The notes below the pieces were generated by a model, which was given only the letters and a program-made list of their open reading frames with translations, was not told the origin of the DNA and ran no database searches. DNA of 9,279 nucleotides from Candidatus Komeilibacteria bacterium RIFCSPLOWO2_02_FULL_48_11 (GTDB lineage: Bacteria; Patescibacteriota; Patescibacteriia; UBA2169): the NCBI GenBank assembly GCA_001818435.1, contig MHKO01000025.1:13430-22708 (forward strand). The letters are read 5' to 3'. This document shows positions 1-5,705 of the stretch, one piece after another (the stretch's first letter is position 1; each line of letters starts with the position of its first letter). The translations under genes were made by a program, and so were the position numbers.

Positions 1-7
1 GTATATT

Positions 8-37
8 TCGGCCAAAGGCCGACCAGCCTCTGGCTGG
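8..37. repeat. 30-bp double-hairpin repeat, copy 1, upstream of rplJ
   Basis: Two perfect small palindromes sit end to end: tcggccaaaggccga (8-22) and ccagcctctggctgg (23-37). The same 30 bp recurs at 3993-4022 with a single mismatch, in the first loop (aaa here, aga there). The element ends 18 bp before the rplJ start codon. It could be the terminator or spacer of an upstream gene, or part of the rplJ leader. A TATAAT at 40-45 follows immediately; if that is a real -10, the hairpins lie outside the rplJ transcript. Confidence 0.75.
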
Positions 38-39
38 CG

Positions 40-45
40 TATAAT
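40..45 (+). promoter_or_regulatory. Possible -10 box (TATAAT) just before rplJ
   Basis: A perfect TATAAT hexamer lies 10 bp before the rplJ ATG. No convincing -35 is seen at the usual distance, because that stretch belongs to the hairpin repeat. If used, transcription would begin about 3-4 nt before the ATG and give an almost leaderless mRNA. That would fit the lack of a Shine-Dalgarno sequence here. It may also be chance, with rplJ transcribed from further upstream. Confidence 0.3.
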
Positions 46-55
46 TCGCAGACAT

Positions 56-580
56 ATGCCTAAAACTAGAAAGCAAAAAGAGGCCGCTCTCCAAGATGCT
101 GAAAAGAATCTTCAGGGCGCCAAGAGCGTGGTTTTTGTCGGCTATCATGGCTTGACCGTCCCGGAAATTGAGATCTTGCGGGCACAGGCCCGAGCCGACG
201 GCATTGTGCTCCGGGTCATAAAAAAGACTCTTCTCCAGCGGGCTTTTGCCAGCCAGAAGCTGGATATCAATGCCAAGGAACTAGGCCAAGGCTTAGCCGT
301 TGCTTTTAGCAATTCCGACGAGGTGGCGGCGGCCAAGCTTTTAGCCAAATTCCAAAAAGACCACGAAGTCTTAAAGATTTACGGCGGGCTTTTGGAAAAT
401 AAGTTTGTTGACGCGTCAGCGATTGTTTCTTTATCCAAACTGCCCGGCAAGCTGGAGCTTTACGCCAAACTAGTTAGTTCCTTAAACGCGCCTGTTTCTG
501 GTTTCGTCAATGTGCTGGCTGGCACAATGCGCGGGTTGGTTAGTGTCCTGAACGGAATTAAAGATGTTAAGGCAATCTGA
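56..580 (+). CDS. rplJ: 50S ribosomal protein L10
   Basis: Ribosomal protein L10 (uL10, 174 aa) forms the base of the ribosomal stalk. It binds 23S rRNA at the GTPase-associated centre and carries L7/L12 dimers on its C-terminal helix. The N-terminal part (residues 1-65) has the family pattern: a basic start, then KSVVFVGYHGLTVPEIEILR (24-43), then VIKKTLLQRAF. The C-terminal part contains the typical LPGKLELYAKLVSSLNAP stretch (128-145) and a terminal helix for L7/L12. The length is normal for the family. The ATG at 56 gives the usual MPKTRKQKE start, although no Shine-Dalgarno sequence precedes it. The stop is TGA. rplL follows on the same strand after 122 bp, as in most bacteria, but the gap holds a repeat element. 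Identification is secure. Confidence 0.97.
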   Translation: MPKTRKQKEAALQDAEKNLQGAKSVVFVGYHGLTVPEIEILRAQARADGIVLRVIKKTLLQRAFASQKLDINAKELGQGLAVAFSNSDEVAAAKLLAKFQKDHEVLKIYGGLLENKFVDASAIVSLSKLPGKLELYAKLVSSLNAPVSGFVNVLAGTMRGLVSVLNGIKDVKAI

Positions 581-581
581 T

Positions 582-678
<97 letters not shown>

Positions 679-702
679 AAGTTTTTAGCAAGGAGATATT
701 AT

Positions 703-1122
703 ATGTCAGAAGACACAACCAAGCAGGAGCCTGCCGAAGTAGCGGTTCCGGAAAAATTCAAAAAACTGGTCGAAGAAATAGAAAAAATGTCCGTGCTTGA
801 CCTGGCGGAACTGGTTAAAATTTTGGAAGAAAAGTTCGGTGTTTCTGCTAGCGCTCCAATGATGGTAGCCGCTGCAGTTGCTGGTGGTGAAGCGGCCCCA
901 GTTGAGGAAAAGACATCTTTCGACGTTGAACTCACCTCGTCCGGCGCCAGCAAAATTAGCGTCATCAAGGTCGTTCGTGAAGTCACTTCTTTGGGCTTAA
1001 AAGAAGCCAAAGATTTGGTTGATGGCGCTCCCAAAATTGTAAAAGAAGGGGTTAAAAAAGAAGAGGCTGAAACCATCAAGAAGAAATTGGAAACCGCTGG
1101 CGCCAGCGTTACCTTAAAGTAA
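703..1122 (+). CDS. rplL: 50S ribosomal protein L7/L12
   Basis: L7/L12 (bL12, 139 aa) is the multicopy stalk protein that recruits translation factors and stimulates their GTP hydrolysis. The N-terminal dimerisation and L10-binding helices are at about residues 16-48 (with MSVLDLAELVKILEEKFGVS), the flexible Ala/Gly/Glu-rich hinge at about 50-70, and the globular factor-binding domain at 71-139. The globular domain carries the signature KISVIKVVREVTSLGLKEAK (84-103) followed by DLVDGAP. About 14 acidic, polar residues precede the usual start, making it slightly longer than the E. coli protein. The ATG at 703 is fixed by an aggag Shine-Dalgarno sequence 7 bp upstream. Downstream, its last 9 bp overlap the 3' end of the convergent gene on the minus strand, so there is no space for a conventional terminator. 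Confidence 0.97.
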   Translation: MSEDTTKQEPAEVAVPEKFKKLVEEIEKMSVLDLAELVKILEEKFGVSASAPMMVAAAVAGGEAAPVEEKTSFDVELTSSGASKISVIKVVREVTSLGLKEAKDLVDGAPKIVKEGVKKEEAETIKKKLETAGASVTLK

Positions 1123-3285
1123 AGGCAAGCGGTAAATTTTATCACCTGAAAGGATTATGGTTTCAGTTTCGCCTTTGGGAACAACCAGAGCGCGCGCTTC
1201 TTTAAGCGCTGGAGAAATGTACTGCCCCAAAAATTCTCCTTTTCTAGTGAATTTCAAGAGCCGGGTATTGGCGCTGTCCAATATGTAGAAGTTGGCAATA
1301 TCTTCGTTAATATGGAATTTGGGATTAGCGCCCAGCGGTTTGGTCAGGTTAAGTTGGATGGCGCTGGCTGGATAGCCGCTCGCGAACACGTTTATTCGGC
1401 TTTCTTCAGAAAGAAGATAGAGCGAACCATCAACTAGGATGTCGCTTATTCGGGACAAATCAAAATCTTGTTTCAGCCAATTATCCGCTTTGTTAAAAGT
1501 TCCTTCGCGGTAGCGGGTAATGGTTTTTTCAGCTCTGGAAAAAGTGTACAAGTTTTTGGCATAACTGGTGAACGGTTCCGGGTGATTGCCGGGGAAAGTA
1601 AAATCTTGTTTAAAAACCGTTTCTTTTTCCGTATTCACCAGCCAAGCGCTAGAGGCGCCTAACAAAGCGATGGTTTGGTTGTCTATCAGCACGGCTTGCT
1701 TGAACGGTTCTATATCCTTAAGCGCGGTAAAAGGCGAAAGCAGTCCGGATTGGGTGTCCAGCCGATAGAGCTGTTTTTGATTGCCATTATAATAAAGAGC
1801 GGCAGTTTCAGATAAAATCAATCCTGAGCTGTCGTCGCTGCCTGGGTTCAGGACAGTGATGGGAGTTAAATCATTTAAAATTATCTTTTTATCAAGCTTA
1901 TTTTCCAAATCAGAGATTCGGGATTGCAGAAGCTGGCGTTCGGCTTTACCTTGGTCGTCAGAGACGGAGAGTTTTAACAGGCGTCTGGAAACCAGCGCCA
2001 ATATTTCCCGAGCCCGGGTTTGGTCGTTGTAGAGCAGGCTGGCTTCGGTTTGGTCAATTTGCTGGGCAATGCCAGCCAATTCTTTGGTGAGAGCCGCTTT
2101 TTTTTCGTTCTGGTTTTTGTTGTAAATTCGGATGCCAATGCTGCCGGTTAAAATAATTATCAGCCCAACAATGGTGGCCAAAACGCGCTTCTGCCGCCAA
2201 GGCAGAGCGAGGAAGTAGTTTAGAAAAGCTTGTTTTTTAAAGATAAGCGATTGCTTAATTTTCGCTCCATGATAGCGCCGGGCTTCCGGGTCGCGGACAA
2301 AAGTTTTTGCGAAAGAAGGCAATCTAGAGAGCAACGGCAGCAGAGCGGCCAAGTTAAGCTGGGCTTTTTCCAAAAATTTGGATAAAAGGTTTAGGGCCAG
2401 CGACAGTCCGATTTGGCCATATTTGGCTAAAACTTCCAGCCAGGCGGAGGCTGCTTTTTTTAAAGAAGTCCGCTTGGATTCCAGGGAAGTCGCAACTTTA
2501 GGCTTTAGATATTTTTCAATCGCCGCGTCTTTTTGCAGTTTTTCTTGAGCTTGTTCCTCCCTTTGGTCGACTTCCTCCTTTGTTGGCAGGCGCTTAATAA
2601 TCACAGCCCCAAATTGCTTGTTGGCCGGCGCGGCCGAAAGAAGCTCATAAAACTTGTTGGCCGCGGCCGCTGGTTGAAAATCTTGGGCCGTTTTTCTAAT
2701 GCGTTCCGGGGACAGATAATCCAGCACTGATTCGTTAATCATCACCAAGGCGTCATTGGGCAGCAACCGGCCGCTGGTAATGTTGGAAAATAATTTTACC
2801 GGATTAGGCGTCCGGCCAGCAAGACCTCGATCCGCGGTTCGGACGGCGCTTCCTTTGCCGTCGCCGTCCAAGATATCCACAATCTGGTCGCGATGAACCA
2901 AAAAAGCGTGCATGCTGCCAACCGAAGAAAGGTGCACTTCTTGGTCTTTGCCGGCCAGAATGGCAACGTGGATTTTATTCAGCCAATTTCTCGGTTTGAT
3001 GAGCAGCGTGTCTTTAATGGCGATATTGGCGCGGGAAAGCGCGTTCTCAAAAGCGAATTCCACGCTGTCCGTCGGAGCGTTAAAGAATTGGTCTTTAAGT
3101 TCTTCGGCCAGTATCCTGACAATCCGTTCGTTTTCTTTGTCGGACGTTTCTATTTCAATAAAAAAGATTAAAGATTTCTCCGGCGCGGCCGGATCTTTAA
3201 ATTCCAAAATTCGCAAGGTGCCGCTCGAGCCTCCTTGGCGCTTAACTATCGTTTGGGCGCTGTGGTTAGTGTATTGTTTTTCCAT
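1114..3285 (-). CDS. Membrane protein with degenerate PP2C-like domain and C-terminal beta-propeller
   Basis: A 723-aa protein in three parts. Residues about 20-233 resemble a PPM/PP2C phosphatase: SVGSMHAFLVHRDQ (121-134) is laid out like the family's VGDSRAYLxRDG strand, and LLPNDALVMINESVLDYLS (174-192) like its PGDxLLLxSDGLxD segment. The metal-binding aspartates expected in these motifs are replaced and no early DGxGG motif is visible, so catalysis is doubtful. A charged linker with an amphipathic stretch (about 235-365) leads to one clear membrane helix (about 367-388). A helical, coiled-coil-like segment follows (390-468), then repeated beta-strand blades to the end (about 470-723), read as a propeller. 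With basic residues just before the membrane helix, the PP2C-like part should be cytoplasmic and the propeller external. Function is unknown; perhaps a sensor or scaffold. The start at 3285 has a weak agggc upstream and a TATAAT further back. Confidence 0.75.
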   Translation of the reverse strand: MEKQYTNHSAQTIVKRQGGSSGTLRILEFKDPAAPEKSLIFFIEIETSDKENERIVRILAEELKDQFFNAPTDSVEFAFENALSRANIAIKDTLLIKPRNWLNKIHVAILAGKDQEVHLSSVGSMHAFLVHRDQIVDILDGDGKGSAVRTADRGLAGRTPNPVKLFSNITSGRLLPNDALVMINESVLDYLSPERIRKTAQDFQPAAAANKFYELLSAAPANKQFGAVIIKRLPTKEEVDQREEQAQEKLQKDAAIEKYLKPKVATSLESKRTSLKKAASAWLEVLAKYGQIGLSLALNLLSKFLEKAQLNLAALLPLLSRLPSFAKTFVRDPEARRYHGAKIKQSLIFKKQAFLNYFLALPWRQKRVLATIVGLIIILTGSIGIRIYNKNQNEKKAALTKELAGIAQQIDQTEASLLYNDQTRAREILALVSRRLLKLSVSDDQGKAERQLLQSRISDLENKLDKKIILNDLTPITVLNPGSDDSSGLILSETAALYYNGNQKQLYRLDTQSGLLSPFTALKDIEPFKQAVLIDNQTIALLGASSAWLVNTEKETVFKQDFTFPGNHPEPFTSYAKNLYTFSRAEKTITRYREGTFNKADNWLKQDFDLSRISDILVDGSLYLLSEESRINVFASGYPASAIQLNLTKPLGANPKFHINEDIANFYILDSANTRLLKFTRKGEFLGQYISPALKEARALVVPKGETETIILSGDKIYRLPLL

Positions 3286-3299
3286 AAAAGCCCTGTTAA

Positions 3300-3329
3300 T
3301 TGACGAATCCCTCTTGGCCGTATTATACT
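3300..3329 (+). promoter_or_regulatory. Promoter for the winged-helix regulator
   Basis: TTGACG (3300-3305) and TATACT (3324-3329) are separated by 18 bp, and each differs from the sigma-70-type consensus by one base. A start near 3336 would give a leader of about 45 nt before the ATG at 3382. The -10 overlaps the opposing -10 of the divergent membrane-protein gene. Confidence 0.6.
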
Positions 3330-3350
3330 ACACCTGTGGTGCGAGTTAAA
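3322..3350 (-). promoter_or_regulatory. Divergent promoter for the membrane-protein gene
   Basis: Read on the minus strand, 3322-3327 is a perfect TATAAT, located 36 bp upstream of the ATG at 3285. The -35 is poor (TTTAAC at 3345-3350, 17 bp spacing). This -10 shares four base pairs (3324-3327) with the plus-strand TATACT, so polymerase could not occupy both promoters at once. Confidence 0.45.
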
Positions 3351-3381
3351 GCCCGAATATACACCCCTTAAAACTTTGCCT

Positions 3382-3945
3382 ATGCTTGAACAATTATTTA
3401 GTTCAAAGACCCGAGTTAAGCTTTTAAAGCTGTTTTTAAACCAAGTTGACGAACGGGAGCATTATATTCGGGAATTGACCCGGATTTGCGGGGAACATTT
3501 GAATTCCATCCGCCGCGAATTGGAAAATTTGGAGGACTTGGGCATGATCATTTCCACCGAGCGGGATGCCAAGAAATACTATGCCGTCAACAAGGATTTT
3601 CTGCTTCTGCCGGAGCTCAAAGCGCTGTTTTTTAAGTCGCGCGAACTGAATGAGCAGAAGGTGGTCCAGCAGATTGAAAAAGTCGGCAAGATTGATTTGC
3701 TGGTGCTTTCCGGCTCGCTCACCGGCAATCGCGAATCGCCGGTTGACATTTTTATAGTCGGCCGCGTTGAAAAACCCCAGCTTGAGAAGATTATAAAGTC
3801 TTACCACAAGGAGAGCGGCAAGGAACTTAATTATACCGTGCTCTCGCGCAAGGAGTTTCAGGAGCGCATGGAACTGGGCGACAGATTCGTCTTTACCCTT
3901 CTTAACAGCCGTAAAATCGTGGTTATTAACAAGCTGGGGCTATAA
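3382..3945 (+). CDS. Winged-helix transcriptional regulator with nucleotidyltransferase-like domain
   Basis: The first ~75 residues form an ArsR-like winged helix: MLEQLFSSKTRVKLLKLFL, then a recognition region with HLNSIRRELENLEDLGMI, then a wing leading to KKYYAVN. The rest (about 100-187) resembles a small MNT-type nucleotidyltransferase fold: LVLSGSLTGN followed by SPVDIFIVGRV, like the GSxxxG...SDIDLLV core. The second acidic residue of the usual DxD pair is a phenylalanine (DIF), so the domain is probably a non-catalytic sensor or interaction module. Such two-domain regulators are common in Patescibacteria; the target is not known. ATG at 3382 is chosen because it begins the family-like MLEQLF. 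An in-frame TTG at 3376 would add two residues. No Shine-Dalgarno sequence is visible. It may control itself and the divergent membrane-protein gene, whose promoters overlap. Confidence 0.82.
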   Translation: MLEQLFSSKTRVKLLKLFLNQVDEREHYIRELTRICGEHLNSIRRELENLEDLGMIISTERDAKKYYAVNKDFLLLPELKALFFKSRELNEQKVVQQIEKVGKIDLLVLSGSLTGNRESPVDIFIVGRVEKPQLEKIIKSYHKESGKELNYTVLSRKEFQERMELGDRFVFTLLNSRKIVVINKLGL

Positions 3946-3951
3946 TTTCCA

Positions 3952-4069
3952 CGTCATCCCGCACGTCATCCTGAGGCGAAGCCGAGTTGAAGTCGGCCAG
4001 AGGCCGACCAGCCTCTGGCTGGGATCTCATGGGTAATCGTCGGGATTATTCACTTCGTTCAGAATGACG
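3952..4069. repeat. Composite inverted-repeat element before the pseudouridine synthase gene
   Basis: The outer ends are inverted repeats: cgtcatcctgaggcgaagcc (3964-3983) and cacttcgttcagaatgacg (4051-4069) pair with few mismatches. An additional cgtcatcccg (3952-3961) precedes the left arm and looks like a partial duplicate. Elements of the type cgtcatcctgaggcgaag ... ttcgttcagaatgacg are known as scattered repeats in many bacteria. Within this one sits the 30-bp double hairpin (3993-4022) also found before rplJ. The element fills nearly all of the 126-bp gap and ends only 2 bp before the next start codon. Any transcript reading in from the regulator gene would therefore have a highly structured leader. 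Confidence 0.8.
3993..4022. repeat. 30-bp double-hairpin repeat, copy 2 (nested)
   Basis: tcggccagaggccga (3993-4007) followed by ccagcctctggctgg (4008-4022) matches copy 1 at 8-37 at 29 of 30 bases. In this copy the two hairpins can also pair with each other: gccagaggc is the exact reverse complement of gcctctggc. A two-hairpin fold and a single 9-bp stem are therefore mutually exclusive alternatives. Confidence 0.8.
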
Positions 4070-4071
4070 AT

Positions 4072-4800
4072 ATGACCAAAATAGTTTTGCAAAAAGCTTT
4101 GGCTCTCGCTGGCGTGGCCTCGCGCCGTCGGGCCGAGGGGCTGATAACCGCTGGCCGGGTAAAAGTAAATGGCCAGCTGGTAACTAAACTGGGCAGCCGC
4201 GTTGCTCTTGAGGCGGATAAAATTACGGTTCACGGCAAACCTTTATTATTTGAGCCAAAGGTTTATTTTTTGTTGCACAAGCCAGCTGGCATTGTTTCCA
4301 CGGCCCGCGACGACCGCGGCCGCAAAACTGTGGTTGATTTAGTGCCAAGCAAAGAGCGGTTGGTGCCAGTGGGACGTTTGGATGTTAATAGCACTGGATT
4401 GATATTGCTTACCAATGACGGGGAATTGACTTATGAGCTCACTCATCCCAAATTTGAGCATGATAAAGAGTATGAGGCGCTTATTCAAGTGCCGCATGAT
4501 TGGGATAAAAAGAGGGTTGAAGCAGCGCTCAAAAAATTTGTTCATGGTGTGCGTCTGGCTCATGGCTTTAAGGCCAGCCCAGCCCAAGCCAAAATCTTAA
4601 ACCAAAAAAGCAATGACCGCTATTGGGTGTCAATCACTCTCCACGAGGGCCGCAAACACCAAGTACGCCAGATGATTAATTCCATCGGCGCTTCAGTGGT
4701 GGAGCTCAAGCGGGTGCGGATGGGGCCGATTAATCTGGGTGATTTAGCCATTGGAAAATACCGCCCCCTGACTGAAGCCGAAATAAAACTTCTAAAATAA
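4072..4800 (+). CDS. RsuA/RluB-family rRNA pseudouridine synthase
   Basis: This 242-aa enzyme should convert a specific uridine in 16S or 23S rRNA to pseudouridine. It has an N-terminal S4 RNA-binding domain (about 1-60: VLQKALALAGVASRRRAEGL, then the GRVKVNG turn). The catalytic domain follows, with FLLHKPAGIVST (66-77), the active-site block GRLDVNSTGLILLTNDG (101-117) with Asp104 as the expected nucleophile, and HEGRKHQVRQM (191-201) and LKRVRMGPI (212-220), both typical of the RsuA/RluB/RluE/RluF subfamily. All key residues are present and the length is normal. RluB-like activity is likely because bacteria with one such gene usually have that type, but RsuA cannot be excluded. The ATG at 4072 follows a repeat directly, with no Shine-Dalgarno sequence. 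It ends 12 bp from the convergent Nudix gene, again with no terminator hairpin. Confidence 0.93.
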   Translation: MTKIVLQKALALAGVASRRRAEGLITAGRVKVNGQLVTKLGSRVALEADKITVHGKPLLFEPKVYFLLHKPAGIVSTARDDRGRKTVVDLVPSKERLVPVGRLDVNSTGLILLTNDGELTYELTHPKFEHDKEYEALIQVPHDWDKKRVEAALKKFVHGVRLAHGFKASPAQAKILNQKSNDRYWVSITLHEGRKHQVRQMINSIGASVVELKRVRMGPINLGDLAIGKYRPLTEAEIKLLK

Positions 4801-4812
4801 AACACTGCCTTC

Positions 4813-5265
4813 TTAGGTTTGAAGTTCCAAGTAGCGCTTAGCCGCTTCCAGAGAGCCTTTCTTAAAGTAACTCTCCAGCTTTATAGCTTTTAAGTTAAGC
4901 CAGGTAAAGTCGCTATGCTCGGGCGAAATTTTGATTTTACCGCCTAAATATGCAGCTTCAAAAAATAACCACAGAATTCTTATATCCTTATTCTGTCTTT
5001 TGGAAAAATAATGGTGCCGGCCGAAAGAAACCGGCTTGAGGCTTAATTTATACAAAGCATTCGGTCCAAGCTCTTCTTTTAGCTCGCGTTTGATCAGTAT
5101 TTCGTAATCAGTTTCAAATTCGTCGTTATTTATTCGTCCACCCGGGAAATCATAAAACCCGGCCAGGGCGCTGTCAGCCGTGGCTTTTAAAGCTAGAATC
5201 TCACCCTTGTCGTTTTTTAGAAAAACTTTCAAAGAAACATTGTACCAATCAGGTTGAAGGGGCAT
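4813..5265 (-). CDS. Nudix hydrolase
   Basis: A 150-aa Nudix-fold protein, expected to hydrolyse a nucleoside diphosphate linked to another group using Mg2+; the substrate cannot be read from the sequence. The Nudix box begins at Gly43 in FPGGRINNDEF and ends in RELKEELG (60-67), with the metal-binding glutamates E61, E64 and E65 present. Between Glu49 and Arg60 there are ten residues instead of the seven of the canonical G-x5-E-x7-REUxEExGU pattern, giving a longer loop. Flanking strands (VSLKVFLKNDKGEILALKA at 10-28; IRILWLFFEAAYLGGKI at 95-111) match a normal Nudix core. It overlaps the upstream methyltransferase fragment by 17 bp, so translation may be coupled. The only Shine-Dalgarno-like motif is a distant ggag. 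It may have a housecleaning role and may simply have been adjacent before the restriction genes arrived. Confidence 0.9.
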   Translation of the reverse strand: MPLQPDWYNVSLKVFLKNDKGEILALKATADSALAGFYDFPGGRINNDEFETDYEILIKRELKEELGPNALYKLSLKPVSFGRHHYFSKRQNKDIRILWLFFEAAYLGGKIKISPEHSDFTWLNLKAIKLESYFKKGSLEAAKRYLELQT

Positions 5266-5665
5266 AAGATTGCAATACTCCAGCTATTTCACCTAATTTC
5301 TCTTGTTTTTGGAATAATGTGGGGCGGTTATTATGTTTTTTAATCCTATTCATTATTATTTTGTAATAATTTTTGTTGATCTCAAAACCCGCGTATTGCC
5401 TGTCGTTTTTCAAACAGGCAATGGCGGTGGTGCCGGTTCCCATAAATGGATCAAAAACTGTTCCATTTTTTGGGCAACTGGCCTTTACCATCCGTTCTAT
5501 TATTTCCAGCGGTTTTTGAGTGGGGTGATTTTCTCTCTCTGGGTCTTGGGCATGAATTCTTGAATTACTCCATATATCTTTGGGATTGTACCCGATTTCC
5601 AGCCATTTTTTGCCAAAGCCTATATTATCGTGAACAGAAGAAAATTTTCTCGTTGAACCGCCCAT
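5249..5665 (-). pseudogene. C-terminal remnant of a DNA methyltransferase (N4/N6 type)
   Basis: The 138-residue reading frame holds the C-terminal half of a beta-type DNA amino-methyltransferase. HPTQKPLEIIERMV (47-60) leads into the S-adenosylmethionine-binding motif I, FDPFMGTGTTA (71-81), then GFEINKNYY (93-101, motif II). In this class the catalytic DPPY/NPPY motif lies N-terminal to motif I. No such motif is present here, and a stop codon lies seven codons before the ATG. Family members are usually about twice this length. The 40 bp between this frame and the specificity-subunit gene are too short to hold the missing half. I therefore read it as truncated and without catalytic activity, left behind by the rearrangement that brought in the restriction genes. 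A separately encoded N-terminal half elsewhere remains possible. No Shine-Dalgarno sequence precedes the ATG. It overlaps the Nudix gene by 17 bp. Confidence 0.75.
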
Positions 5666-5705
5666 ACTGGGGACCCGTTGGACTCATGATGCGTAGAATA
5701 ACAAG

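Noticed and set aside
1..55. Autoregulatory L10 leader RNA (kink-turn type)
   Set aside because: Only 55 bp are available and they hold simple hairpins without the bulged kink-turn layout, so an L10-binding leader cannot be supported.
571..580. Alternative genetic code with UGA as glycine, as in some Patescibacteria
   Set aside because: rplJ ends correctly at TGA at its normal family length and the coding regions contain no in-frame TGA that would need to be read through.
699..1145. Long open frame on the minus strand opposite rplL (148 codons)
   Set aside because: It is the mirror of a well-identified L7/L12 gene with a low-complexity Ser/Ala/Thr-rich product and no family resemblance.
3941..3946. 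Perfect TATAAT at the end of the regulator gene
   Set aside because: No -35 or extended -10 element is visible at a useful spacing, so I did not list it as a promoter. It could still drive the pseudouridine synthase gene.
3952..4069. CRISPR-like array from repeated gtcatcc and hairpin units
   Set aside because: There are no regularly spaced direct repeats with unique spacers and no cas genes; the structure is inverted repeats.
5666..5705. A small separate gene between the specificity subunit and the methyltransferase remnant
   Set aside because: All three minus-strand frames give only short peptides (one reads SNGSPVWAVQREN) that hit stop codons. Which frame is ancestral cannot be decided from this sequence alone.
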